A stretch of 6,049 nt of DNA from Thiomonas sp. (GCA_027451915.1 DAIDHU010000451.1:1-6049), one strand, 5' to 3'; shown: positions 1 to 6,049, counted from the first letter of the stretch. Made by a program: numbers and translations. Notes: generated from the sequence alone by a model not told the origin.

Positions 1-1527
1 CATCTTGCCGGCATTTTCCATCGCGCTCAGCAAGGTGGCCTCGGTGTAGCGCGCCGGCGGTCGCGTCTTGAGCTCGAGCAGGTCCACCGACTCGGCCAGC
101 ACCTTCTCGCCGGGCGCCACGGCCGGCAGGTCGGCTTCGTCGCCCTGTTGCGCGCGGCCGTGGATCTCCAGCCAGCCGGGCACCACCAGGATGCGCCCCT
201 CGGTGCGGAATCGCTGCTCGCCGACACGGCTGATGCGCGTGGTCACGAGAAATTCCGCGGCCGGATAGAACACCGACAGGAAGCGCCGGGTCACCATGTC
301 GTACAGCTTGGCTTCCGCCTCCGACAGCGCGCCGGGTTGCTGGTTGGTGGGAATGATGGCGAAGTGGTCGGAAACCTTGGTGTTGTCGAACACCCGCTTG
401 CTCGGCTTCACGTAGCCCTGGTCCAGCGCGCGACGCGCGAAGCCGGACAGAGGTCCGGCAGCGTCGGCCATCGCGCGCAGGGTGTCTCGCGCCACACCGA
501 CATAGTCCTCCGGGAGGTGGCGCGAATCGGTACGCGGGTAGGTCAGCGCCTTGTGCTTCTCGTACAGCGACTGCGCCAGCGCCAGGGTCATCTTGGCGGA
601 AAAGCCGAAGCGCGAGTTGGCCTCGCGCTGCAGGGTGGTCAGGTCGAACAGCGCCGGCGACATCTGCGTGGTCGGCTTGGATTCGTCGTGCACCTCGGCG
701 CGCGCGCCGCTGCAGGCGTCCACCACCGCCTGGGCCTGGGCGCGATCCCAGAGGCGGTCGGCGCGACGGTCGGCGTCGGCGTCCTTCTTGAACTCCGGGT
801 CGAACCACTTGCCCACGTAGGCGCCGGCGGCGGCCGCGAAATGCGCCTGCACCTCGAAGTAGGGACGAGCCACGTGGCGGCGGATCTGCTCCTCGCGCGC
901 CACGACCACCGACAGCGTGGGGGTCTGCACGCGCCCGACGGGGGTGAGGAAAAAGCCCCCGTCGCGGGAATTGAAGGCGGTCATCGCACGCGTGCCGTTG
1001 ATGCCCACCAGCCAGTCGGCCTCGCTGCGGCAGCGCGCGGCGTCGGCCAGCGGCAGCATGTCGGCATCGCTGCGCAGGTGCTGGAAGCCGTCGCGGATGG
1101 CCTGCGGCGTCATCGACTGCAGCCACAGCCGGCGCACCGGCTGGCGCGCGCTGGCGTACTGCTGGATCAGGCGGAAGATCAACTCGCCCTCGCGCCCCGC
1201 GTCGCAGGCGTTGATCACGGCGGTCACGTCCTTGCGCTTGAGCAGCTTGACAATCGCCGACAGGCGCGAGCGGGTCTTCTCGATGGGCTTGAGCTCGAAG
1301 TGCGGCGGCACCACCGGCAGGTGTGCGAAGCTCCACTTGCCGCGCTTGACCTCGAAGGCCTCGGGCGCGCCGATCTCCACCAGGTGGCCGACCGCCGAGG
1401 TCACGAGGTAGCTGTCGTTCTCGAAGTGTTCGTCGTGCTTGTCGAACTTGCCAGCGAGCGGGGTGAGGGCACGCACGATGTCCTGTGCGACGCTGGGCTT
1501 TTCGGCGATGACCAGGGTTTTGCTCAT
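1..1527 (-). CDS. topB: DNA topoisomerase III, N-terminal 509 residues (3' end outside the window)
   Basis: Type IA topoisomerase: it cuts one DNA strand through a 5'-phosphotyrosine link and passes another through, relaxing negative supercoils and decatenating replication intermediates in the cytoplasm. Read on the minus strand from the ATG at 1527-1525, the protein begins MSKTLVIAEKPSVAQDIVRA, the typical start of the TOPRIM domain. The TOPRIM acidic motif DAGREGELIF begins at D109. VGRVQTPTL (residues 197-205) is a conserved type IA segment. The catalytic tyrosine is Y330 in TYPRTDSRHLP, close to the position in E. coli topoisomerase III (about 328). The last visible residues, TEATLLSAMENAGKM, match the conserved region after the catalytic domains, so the frame is intact to base 1. 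The DAGREGE form with Gly in place of the second Asp is like Bacillus TopB, not E. coli. The C-terminal part lies beyond the left edge. No clear Shine-Dalgarno sequence precedes the ATG. It is divergent from the SET gene. Confidence 0.96.
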   Translation of the reverse strand, partial: MSKTLVIAEKPSVAQDIVRALTPLAGKFDKHDEHFENDSYLVTSAVGHLVEIGAPEAFEVKRGKWSFAHLPVVPPHFELKPIEKTRSRLSAIVKLLKRKDVTAVINACDAGREGELIFRLIQQYASARQPVRRLWLQSMTPQAIRDGFQHLRSDADMLPLADAARCRSEADWLVGINGTRAMTAFNSRDGGFFLTPVGRVQTPTLSVVVAREEQIRRHVARPYFEVQAHFAAAAGAYVGKWFDPEFKKDADADRRADRLWDRAQAQAVVDACSGARAEVHDESKPTTQMSPALFDLTTLQREANSRFGFSAKMTLALAQSLYEKHKALTYPRTDSRHLPEDYVGVARDTLRAMADAAGPLSGFARRALDQGYVKPSKRVFDNTKVSDHFAIIPTNQQPGALSEAEAKLYDMVTRRFLSVFYPAAEFLVTTRISRVGEQRFRTEGRILVVPGWLEIHGRAQQGDEADLPAVAPGEKVLAESVDLLELKTRPPARYTEATLLSAMENAGKM

Positions 1528-1571
1528 GGGATGGGTTTCGTCACGCGGGGATCATGGCTGACTCGCGTATT

Positions 1572-1577
1572 TACAAT
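1572..1577 (+). promoter_or_regulatory. Possible -10 element (TACAAT) for the SET-birA-SPOR cluster
   Basis: TACAAT matches five of six bases of the sigma-70 -10 consensus and lies in the divergent region between topB and the SET gene, an AT-richer patch in very GC-rich DNA. No good -35 hexamer is visible 16-18 bp upstream, so this is a weak call. A transcript from it would start near 1584, inside the palindrome, and leave a leader of about 57 nt before the GTG at 1641. It would also exclude the in-frame ATG at 1554 as the start. Confidence 0.25.
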
Positions 1578-1603
1578 GGCGCGCGGAGTTCCTCCGCGCC
1601 ATT
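1575..1603. promoter_or_regulatory. Interrupted palindrome in the divergent topB/SET promoter region
   Basis: The arms AATGGCGCG (1575-1583) and CGCGCCATT (1595-1603) are exact reverse complements, 11 bp apart. The inner GAG (1586-1588) can pair with CTC (1592-1594) around a TTC loop, leaving C1584 and G1585 as a bulge, so the RNA could form a hairpin of 12 pairs. There is no downstream T-run immediately after the stem, although a short T-rich patch (CTTTTTCTACTTT) follows about 15 bases later. Position suggests either a protein-binding operator over the possible -10/start region or a leader hairpin. The repeat is seen directly; its role is inference. Confidence 0.5.
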
Positions 1604-1640
1604 CGGGCCGGATCGCCCTTTTTCTACTTTAGCCACATTC

Positions 1641-2147
1641 GTGTCCGCGTTGCTCAATCCTCCCCGGCGCCCGCGCGCCAGCCCCGTCCCCGCCGCGCAA
1701 CGCGGCCCGCGCACCGAGGTGCGGCAGTCGCCGGTACACGGCAAGGGGGTGTTCGTGCGCCGCGCGATTGCCGCCGGCTCGCGCATCCTCGAATATCGCG
1801 GCGAGCGCATTTCGTGGAAGGAGGCGCTGCGCCGCCATCCTCACGACCCGCAGCAACCCAACCATACCTTCTATTTCTCCCTGGAAACAGGCGGGGTCAT
1901 CGACGCCAAGGTGGGCGGCAACAGCGCGCGCTGGATCAACCATTCCTGCGCGCCGAACTGCGAAGCCCGCGAAATCGAAGGCCGCGTGTTCATCCACGCC
2001 CTGCGAGACCTGCTCGCCGGCGAGGAATTGTTCTACGACTACCACCTGAGCCTGGACGAGCGCCACACCCCCAGGCTCAAGCGCGAGTACGCCTGCCGCT
2101 GCGGCGCCGCGGACTGCCGCGGCACCATGCTGGCGCCGCGGCGCTGA
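1641..2147 (+). CDS. SET-domain protein (putative protein-lysine N-methyltransferase)
   Basis: A small stand-alone SET protein of 168 residues, expected to transfer methyl groups from S-adenosylmethionine to lysine on a protein substrate in the cytoplasm. Visible motifs, numbered from the GTG at 1641: HGKGVF (33-38), the glycine-rich cofactor-binding start; RWINHSCAPNCEA (97-109), the pseudoknot with the NHSC signature; GEELFYDY (127-134), with the active-site tyrosines; and a post-SET zinc cluster CxCx4C (C152, C154, C159), which normally joins the pseudoknot cysteine C103. All key residues are present, so it should be active. The substrate is unknown. The start is uncertain: the in-frame ATG at 1554 would add 29 residues, but that stretch has no family character and covers the palindrome and the possible -10, so GTG 1641 is preferred although it has no clear ribosome binding site. 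It appears to be the first gene of a cluster with birA, 13 bp downstream. Confidence 0.9.
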   Translation: MSALLNPPRRPRASPVPAAQRGPRTEVRQSPVHGKGVFVRRAIAAGSRILEYRGERISWKEALRRHPHDPQQPNHTFYFSLETGGVIDAKVGGNSARWINHSCAPNCEAREIEGRVFIHALRDLLAGEELFYDYHLSLDERHTPRLKREYACRCGAADCRGTMLAPRR

Positions 2148-2160
2148 CGAGGCCTCGCGC

Positions 2161-2994
2161 GTGAGCGTCGCTGCGCCTGCCTCCCCGCCCGCAAGGCCTC
2201 CCGACGACGACGCCGCCGCGGCGGCGGCGCTGCAGGCGGCGCTGGAAGCGGCCGGCCACGGCTGCGCGGTGCGCTGGCTGTCCCAGACCGGCTCGACCAA
2301 TTCGGATCTGCTGGCCGAGGTGCGCGCCGGGCGCGGCACGGTGGAGTGCCTGGTCGCCGGACACCAGAGCGCGGGCCGGGGCCGCCGCTCGCGCAACTGG
2401 CGCGACCAGGGGGCGCAAGGCGCCGAGGCGTCCTTGCTGTGCTCGCTGGCCTGGCCGCTGCCGCGCGGCTGCGAGCTGGCCGGGCTGAGTCTGGCCGTGG
2501 GCGTGTGGCTGGCGCAGTCCCTGCAGGCCCTGGGACTGCGCGAGGCGAGGCTGAAGTGGCCCAACGACCTGCTGCTGGGCCCGCGCAAGCTGGCCGGCGT
2601 GCTGGTGGAGGTGGCCGATGCGCCGGACGCTCGCTGGGTGGTGATCGGAATCGGCCTGAACCTTCGCCCCCCGCCGGGCCTGCAACAGGCCGCGGGCCTG
2701 CATCAGGCGGGCGTGCGGGCCGGGCGCTGGGGGGTGCTGCATGCGCTGCTGCCGCGTCTGATGTGCGGCCTGCAGGGCTTCGCGCAGCACGGCTTCGCGC
2801 CGTGGATGGAGGACTGGAACCGGCTGCATGCCTGGGCCGAACTCCCGGTGCAGGTGCTGGACGAGCATGGCGCGCCCCGCCTGCGGGGCCAGGCGCTGGG
2901 CGTGGACGCGCAAGGCTTTCTGTGGCTGCGCACCGCGCAGGGGCGCGAACGCGTGACCGACGGCGATGTGTCGCTGCGCGTGCAGGAAGACTGA
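2161..2994 (+). CDS. birA: Biotin--[acetyl-CoA-carboxylase] ligase (biotin protein ligase)
   Basis: Activates biotin with ATP to biotinyl-5'-AMP and attaches it to the lysine of the biotin carboxyl carrier protein of acetyl-CoA carboxylase; cytoplasmic, 277 residues. Motifs in order: TGSTN (43-47); the biotin/AMP loop GHQSAGRGRRSRNW (67-80); LKWPNDLLL (131-139); RKLAGVLVE with the conserved lysine K143; VVIGIGLNL (160-168); and a C-terminal cap domain (about 225-277) ending GDVSLRV. The roughly 35 residues before the catalytic core are Ala/Pro/Asp-rich with no helix-turn-helix, so this is the ligase-only form that cannot act as the biotin-operon repressor as in E. coli. GTG 2161 is supported by GAGG at 2149-2152, 8 nt upstream. 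The loop has Ser77 where the usual GRGRRGR has Gly, and the usual W-x-SP-x-G segment after the loop is not recognisable. It lies 13 bp after the SET gene and 18 bp before the SPOR gene. Confidence 0.94.
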   Translation: MSVAAPASPPARPPDDDAAAAAALQAALEAAGHGCAVRWLSQTGSTNSDLLAEVRAGRGTVECLVAGHQSAGRGRRSRNWRDQGAQGAEASLLCSLAWPLPRGCELAGLSLAVGVWLAQSLQALGLREARLKWPNDLLLGPRKLAGVLVEVADAPDARWVVIGIGLNLRPPPGLQQAAGLHQAGVRAGRWGVLHALLPRLMCGLQGFAQHGFAPWMEDWNRLHAWAELPVQVLDEHGAPRLRGQALGVDAQGFLWLRTAQGRERVTDGDVSLRVQED

Positions 2995-3012
2995 GCCGGG
3001 AGCCGACCGAAC

Positions 3013-3951
3013 ATGCTGCGCAAGCTGGTGTTGCTGCTGGTGCTGGGCAATCTGCTGTTGTGGGCCTGGTCCCATGACCTGCTGGCAGGTCTGGGCTGGC
3101 CCGCCTCGCGGGTGGGCGAGCCCCAGCGCCTGCGCGGGCAGGTGCATGCGTCCAGCCTGGTGCTGCTGGGCTCCGACGGCCGGCCGCTGAGCGCTTCCGT
3201 CCCCATGCCGCGGGCGACTCCCGCGGCCTCGGCGGCTTCCGCGGCATCGGCGGCATCGGCGGCCTCGACCGCCGCTGCCGCTTCGGCGGCGACCGCGGCG
3301 GCGCCCTCCGCGTCGGCACCTGGCTCCGCGGGGGCCGCCACGCGGTCCTCCGGCACCGCCCCGGCGCCCGCCGCGGCAGCGTCGCCGGCGGCTGATCGCG
3401 CATCGGCTCCGCATCCGGCACCGTCCGCCTCCGGCCCGCCTGCGCGCAGCGCCTCGGGGTCGCTGGCGCAGGCCGCCGCCCAACCCGCCACCTGCCTGCG
3501 CGTCGGCCCGTACACGGACCAGGCCGATGCGAAACTGGGTGCGGCGCTGCAAGCCGCCGGCCTGCGGGCCCAGGCGCTGCGCCAGGACCTTCCCGCGCAG
3601 TGGATGGTGCTGATGGGCCCGTACGCGAACAATGCCGAGCTGCAGCGCAAGCTCGACGAACTGCGACACCTGTCGCTGCCCGCCGGCAGCTTCATCCAGG
3701 TCACCGGCCGCCCGCGCTACGAACCCGGCATCTCCCTGGGCGTGTTCGACCAGCGCGCGCAGGCCCAGGTACAGCTCAAGCACCTGCAGGCGCACGGCGT
3801 GCAGACGGCCCATGTGGTGCAGCGCAACCTGGGCATGCAGGCGCTGTACTGGGTGCTGCCCGCCCTCGACGCCTCGCAGGCCCAGCGCCTGCGCTCGCTG
3901 CCCGCGCTGCACGCCGCCGACATGCACGCCCAGGACTGCCCGGCGCATTGA
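3013..3951 (+). CDS. Membrane-anchored SPOR-domain protein
   Basis: 312 residues. A hydrophobic segment (residues 5-19, LVLLLVLGNLLLWAW) after a short basic start suggests a single inner-membrane anchor with the rest in the periplasm. Residues about 68-158 are a low-complexity Ala/Ser/Pro linker, including five AAS units (71-85). A C-terminal region (about 160-290) looks like SPOR-type sequence: CLRVGPYTDQADAKLGAALQ, then WMVLMGPYANNAELQRKLDE, then SFIQVTGRPRYEPGISLGVF. The recurring GPY/GVF-plus-amphipathic-helix pattern suggests two related alpha/beta units. SPOR domains bind denuded septal peptidoglycan, so a cell-division or envelope role is inferred. ATG 3013 is supported by GGGAG (2998-3002) 10 nt upstream. 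A SPOR protein near birA is typical of Burkholderiales, but there the type III pantothenate kinase gene (coaX) often sits between them; it is absent here. Function beyond the domain is unknown. Confidence 0.85.
   Translation: MLRKLVLLLVLGNLLLWAWSHDLLAGLGWPASRVGEPQRLRGQVHASSLVLLGSDGRPLSASVPMPRATPAASAASAASAASAASTAAAASAATAAAPSASAPGSAGAATRSSGTAPAPAAAASPAADRASAPHPAPSASGPPARSASGSLAQAAAQPATCLRVGPYTDQADAKLGAALQAAGLRAQALRQDLPAQWMVLMGPYANNAELQRKLDELRHLSLPAGSFIQVTGRPRYEPGISLGVFDQRAQAQVQLKHLQAHGVQTAHVVQRNLGMQALYWVLPALDASQAQRLRSLPALHAADMHAQDCPAH
3223..3267 (+). repeat. Five tandem 9-bp units coding for Ala-Ala-Ser
   Basis: Five imperfect copies of a 9-bp unit follow one another: GCGGCCTCG, GCGGCTTCC, GCGGCATCG twice, and GCGGCCTCG. 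They encode AAS five times in the linker of the SPOR protein (residues 71-85). Because the unit is a multiple of three, copy-number change would alter linker length without shifting the frame. Similar Ala/Ser-rich sequence continues downstream in less regular form. Confidence 0.85.
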
Positions 3952-3956
3952 ACGGC

Positions 3957-4883
3957 TCAGGCGCCGGGCGCCTGCCCCAGCGCGAGAATCGGAGGGGCGC
4001 GGTAGCTCTCGTCGATGGTGTAGCCCTGGCTGCGTAGTTCGGCTTCCACCCGAGGCCGCTGCCGGCTCACGGCCTCGAGCTCGGCGGGAATGAGCTCCTT
4101 CCAGCGCTTCATGTCCTCGACCTCCCGGAAGTAGACCCAGAAATGCCCCGCCTCGCTCTCCAGGTCCATGGAGAACATGTAGACGCCCTGGCCTTCGGGG
4201 TCGCGCAACGCGGGCTCGTCGATGACCTGGACCTTGAGGTAGACGCCGTCGGCCCAGAAGGTCCAGTAGGGCAGGTGCTGGTTGAGCTGCATCCACTGCT
4301 CCTTCGTGGGGACGTAGCGGGGATCGGGGGGATAGAAGCCCTTGGCGGACAGTGCGTAGCGCAGCGCGTCCGCCTGCGCGAGCCGGGGTTCCGATGGCAG
4401 CACGAATCGCTGCCATCCCGCGCGCAGGATGTCGTCGAACAGCGCGAACAGCCTGTCGCGGGCGATGGAATGGGGGATTCGCTCACCGTTCATCGCGAAG
4501 GCCCCGATGCCCCAGGAATAGATGCCCTCGTCGGGAATGTCCGGGGCGCTGGCGCCCATCACACTGCTGACCCGTGGAATGTCGAAACTGTGCGGGCCTT
4601 GCAAGTAGCGCACGGTGCCTAATGCGCCCAGGGGCCATTTGCGCTTGTAGAAGTGCATGCCCACCGGGAGGCGCTGGAGCCGAGAGCCTGGGGCTCTCAG
4701 GTCGAAGTTGCTCGGATCGCCGAGAGCGATGGTGGCAGGGGTGTCGGCCATGGCTTCCTGGGGTGTCAGCAGGCTGGAAAGAGGTCGGCTGCCGCGCAGT
4801 AGCGGCGCCAGGGAGGCGAAGCCGAAGGCGGCGCCTGCGCGCAGCAGGCGCCTGCGGCTGAGGGAGGAGGGAGCATCAGTCAT
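3957..4883 (-). CDS. Uncharacterised protein with twin-arginine (Tat) signal
   Basis: 308 residues, read from the ATG at 4883-4881. The N-terminus holds SRRRLLRAGAAFGFASLAPL (9-28): a twin-arginine motif followed by a moderately hydrophobic stretch, as in Tat signal peptides. AMA before Asp47 (residues 44-46) fits a signal peptidase I site, so a folded periplasmic protein, or an N-anchored one, is predicted. The mature part is rich in aromatic residues: NFDLRAPGSRLQRLPVGMHF (59-78), YSWGIGAFAMNGERIPHS (122-139), a helix with AGWQRFVLP (155-163), PYWTFWADGVYLKVQVID (205-222) and YMFSMDLESEAGHFWVYF (235-252). A charged helical tail follows (about 253-290). No catalytic signature was recognised and there are no metal-binding Cys clusters. 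The GDPSNFDLRAPGSRLQ-LPVGMHF pattern recalls uncharacterised Burkholderiales and other proteobacterial exported proteins that I associate with type VI secretion loci. That is recollection and unverified. The gene overlaps the upstream one by 8 bp and lacks its own clear ribosome binding site, which suggests translational coupling. Confidence 0.85.
   Translation of the reverse strand: MTDAPSSLSRRRLLRAGAAFGFASLAPLLRGSRPLSSLLTPQEAMADTPATIALGDPSNFDLRAPGSRLQRLPVGMHFYKRKWPLGALGTVRYLQGPHSFDIPRVSSVMGASAPDIPDEGIYSWGIGAFAMNGERIPHSIARDRLFALFDDILRAGWQRFVLPSEPRLAQADALRYALSAKGFYPPDPRYVPTKEQWMQLNQHLPYWTFWADGVYLKVQVIDEPALRDPEGQGVYMFSMDLESEAGHFWVYFREVEDMKRWKELIPAELEAVSRQRPRVEAELRSQGYTIDESYRAPPILALGQAPGA
3958..3974. 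terminator. Possible bidirectional hairpin terminator at a convergent junction
   Basis: CAGGCGC (3958-3964) and GCGCCTG (3968-3974) are exact reverse complements around a 3-nt loop (CGG), giving a short very GC-rich hairpin. It starts 7 bp after the SPOR stop codon and lies in the last codons of the minus-strand gene, exactly where two transcripts converge. There is no T-run on either side, so it is not a classic intrinsic terminator. It may slow polymerase or protect 3' ends. It could also be chance in GC-rich coding DNA. Confidence 0.35.
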
Positions 4884-6049
4884 CGTGATCGGCCAGGGTT
4901 CGCAGTTCCGCCAGCAGGCGTTTGCGGCATGGGCCGCTCATCAATTTGTGGTATTGGCCGGCCGTGTCGCGAATCCAATCCATCCGCTCGTGGTAGTTGT
5001 CGATGCGGATGCCCGGGGGCGCGTCCGAGCGCCAGTCGGGGTCGTCGACGTACTCGCTGGCGCTGAAGCTGAGCTGCATTCGGAAGCAGATGAAGGGCAT
5101 GTAGGAAAGCGGGGGCATACCGGTCAGACGCCCCAGCTCGATCTCCTTGCGGAACCTGGGGTTGCCGTAGATCAGGCCCTGCAGCACCTCGCCCTGTTCG
5201 TGCCGGGCCATGGCCCAGAGGTGCCTCATGGCAATGGCGGCCTTTTTGGTTTCGTCCGGCTTCGGATTCCTGTCCGGGTCGATCGCTGCCTCGTAGGCCT
5301 CCCAGACGTCGATGGCCTCGCCCATCAGCGGCGCCCAGCGCAGCTGCCCGATGGGCTGTCCCAGCGTGGCGGTCGCGTCGTCGAAATTCCAGGGCAGATT
5401 GGGCAGCACCTCGGCGGCCCATTCCTGCTGGCTCAGGTTGTTCAGCACCACGGGGTGCAGATCGGGGGCGTTGCGCCGCTGCGCGCACAGGCGCACCGAG
5501 GGCGGGCACAGCGCCCAGGCGTAGTGCCAGGGCAGCGCGTCGTTGTACAGCCACAGGTTGCCCTTGCCCAGCGCGCGCAGCGTGGCCGGCGCATAGAACA
5601 GCAGCAGCTTGTTCTGGATGGTGAAGGCCACCTGCTTGGAGGCGAAGGCGGCCAGGCCGGCCCAGTAGAAGCGCCCGAGACGCTCGGGCTTGCCGTGCTC
5701 GAAGTCCTCGAGGAACACGCGCGCATAGGCTCCCGCGATGCGCTGCGCGCGGGAGGAGTAGCGCACGACCACGCCGTGGTACTCGGCGCGCAGCTGAGGC
5801 TCGATGTCGGTCCAGCGGCCCTTCGGATCCTTGTGCCGGGGCGCGGGCCAGCCGGGGTCGGGCAGCGGGTCGGGGGGAATGACGCGGGGGCAGTGGCGGC
5901 TGAGGTCGATCCGCCCGGGCTGGTGCTGGACGATGCGTGCGTAGAGTTGCAGCATGGCATGCTGCTGGGCCACGCTCCAGAAGTCGTCGCAGCTGCAGCG
6001 GATCTCCACCGGCGGGCCGGGGTCGCGCAGGGTACGCAGGGGGAAGTTC
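4876..6049 (-). CDS. DUF2515-like protein of unknown function (5' end probably outside the window)
   Basis: At least 390 residues are open to the right edge. A GTG at 6009-6007 could start a 377-residue protein, but the frame continues upstream as a plausible protein (NFPLRTLRDPGPP) and no ribosome binding site precedes the GTG, so the true start is probably beyond 6049. Numbered from that GTG, the most telling region is RYSSRAQRIAGAYARVFLED (83-102) followed by GRFYWAGLAAFASKQVAF (112-129). This resembles the 'SR...Y..F...PE..WA.LA...S' pattern of DUF2515/YppC-like proteins. Also visible: VVLNNLSQQEWAAEVLP (187-203), LQGLIYGNPRFRKEIE (276-291) and MPFICFRMQLSFSASEY (304-320). The visible part shows no signal peptide, transmembrane helix or known catalytic motif, and is rich in Trp, His and Arg. 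A cytoplasmic location is likely. Its stop overlaps the start of the Tat-signal gene, so the two are made from one transcript. The DUF2515 link is by resemblance only; the coding call is strong. Confidence 0.82.
   Translation of the reverse strand, partial: NFPLRTLRDPGPPVEIRCSCDDFWSVAQQHAMLQLYARIVQHQPGRIDLSRHCPRVIPPDPLPDPGWPAPRHKDPKGRWTDIEPQLRAEYHGVVVRYSSRAQRIAGAYARVFLEDFEHGKPERLGRFYWAGLAAFASKQVAFTIQNKLLLFYAPATLRALGKGNLWLYNDALPWHYAWALCPPSVRLCAQRRNAPDLHPVVLNNLSQQEWAAEVLPNLPWNFDDATATLGQPIGQLRWAPLMGEAIDVWEAYEAAIDPDRNPKPDETKKAAIAMRHLWAMARHEQGEVLQGLIYGNPRFRKEIELGRLTGMPPLSYMPFICFRMQLSFSASEYVDDPDWRSDAPPGIRIDNYHERMDWIRDTAGQYHKLMSGPCRKRLLAELRTLADHDD

Noticed and set aside
1195..1203. Loss of the second TOPRIM aspartate in topoisomerase III (DAG instead of DxD)
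   Set aside because: Bacillus-type TopB also reads DAGREGEL at this position, so this is a known subfamily variant, not a defect.
148..1632. A 494-codon open frame on the plus strand
   Set aside because: It is the antisense shadow of topB. The minus-strand reading carries the TOPRIM motif and catalytic tyrosine; the plus reading is His/Arg/Gly-rich with no recognisable domain.
2211..2226. A perfect 16-bp palindrome CGCCGCCGCGGCGGCG near the start of birA
   Set aside because: It lies inside a run of Ala codons (residues 18-23) and is explained by GCC/GCG codon repetition.
3292..3450. Ala/Ser/Pro-rich stretch considered as a frameshift or a non-coding insert
   Set aside because: The frame stays open and the C-terminal SPOR-like region continues in the same frame; low-complexity linkers are usual in SPOR proteins.
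2077..4416. A 779-codon open frame on the minus strand across birA, the SPOR gene and the Tat-signal gene
   Set aside because: Its translation is low-complexity Arg/Gly/Ala/Gln sequence with no family features, and it lies antisense to or out of frame with genes that have clear motifs. Long spurious frames are expected in DNA with such G/C-rich third positions.
1..6049. Search for tRNA, rRNA, CRISPR arrays, insertion sequences and attachment sites
   Set aside because: No tRNA-like cloverleaf, regularly spaced repeats, transposase-like coding sequence or flanking direct repeats were seen. Nearly the whole window is covered by coding sequence, the longest non-coding gap being about 113 bp.

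Overview
The window is very GC-rich, with strong G/C preference at third codon positions. Its gene content points to a beta-proteobacterium, most likely of the order Burkholderiales. The evidence is a Bacillus-like topoisomerase III, a stand-alone SET-domain protein with a post-SET cysteine cluster, and a biotin protein ligase without a DNA-binding domain next to a SPOR-domain protein. This placement is inferred from family knowledge, not from a database search.

Layout. (1) Positions 1-1527, minus strand: the first 509 codons of topB, whose 3' end runs off the left edge. (2) Positions 1528-1640: a short divergent intergenic region with a 29-bp interrupted palindrome and a possible -10 element. 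(3) Positions 1641-3951, plus strand: a tight three-gene cluster of SET-domain methyltransferase, biotin protein ligase (birA) and membrane-anchored SPOR protein, with gaps of 13 and 18 bp. (4) Only 5 bp separates this cluster from a convergent minus-strand pair, with a GC-rich hairpin at the junction. (5) Positions 3957-6049, minus strand: an upstream cytoplasmic-looking protein that resembles DUF2515 and is open at the right edge. It overlaps by 8 bp a downstream protein with a twin-arginine signal.

The left two thirds look like ordinary housekeeping chromosome: DNA decatenation, protein lysine methylation, biotin attachment to acetyl-CoA carboxylase, and cell-envelope/septum binding. The right third is the accessory-looking part. 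It holds two uncharacterised proteins, translationally coupled, one predicted inside the cell and one predicted to be exported. Such pairs often belong to secretion or toxin-immunity modules, but nothing inside this window proves that. The genes that would decide it lie beyond position 6049. No RNA genes, CRISPR arrays, insertion sequences or integration sites were seen.
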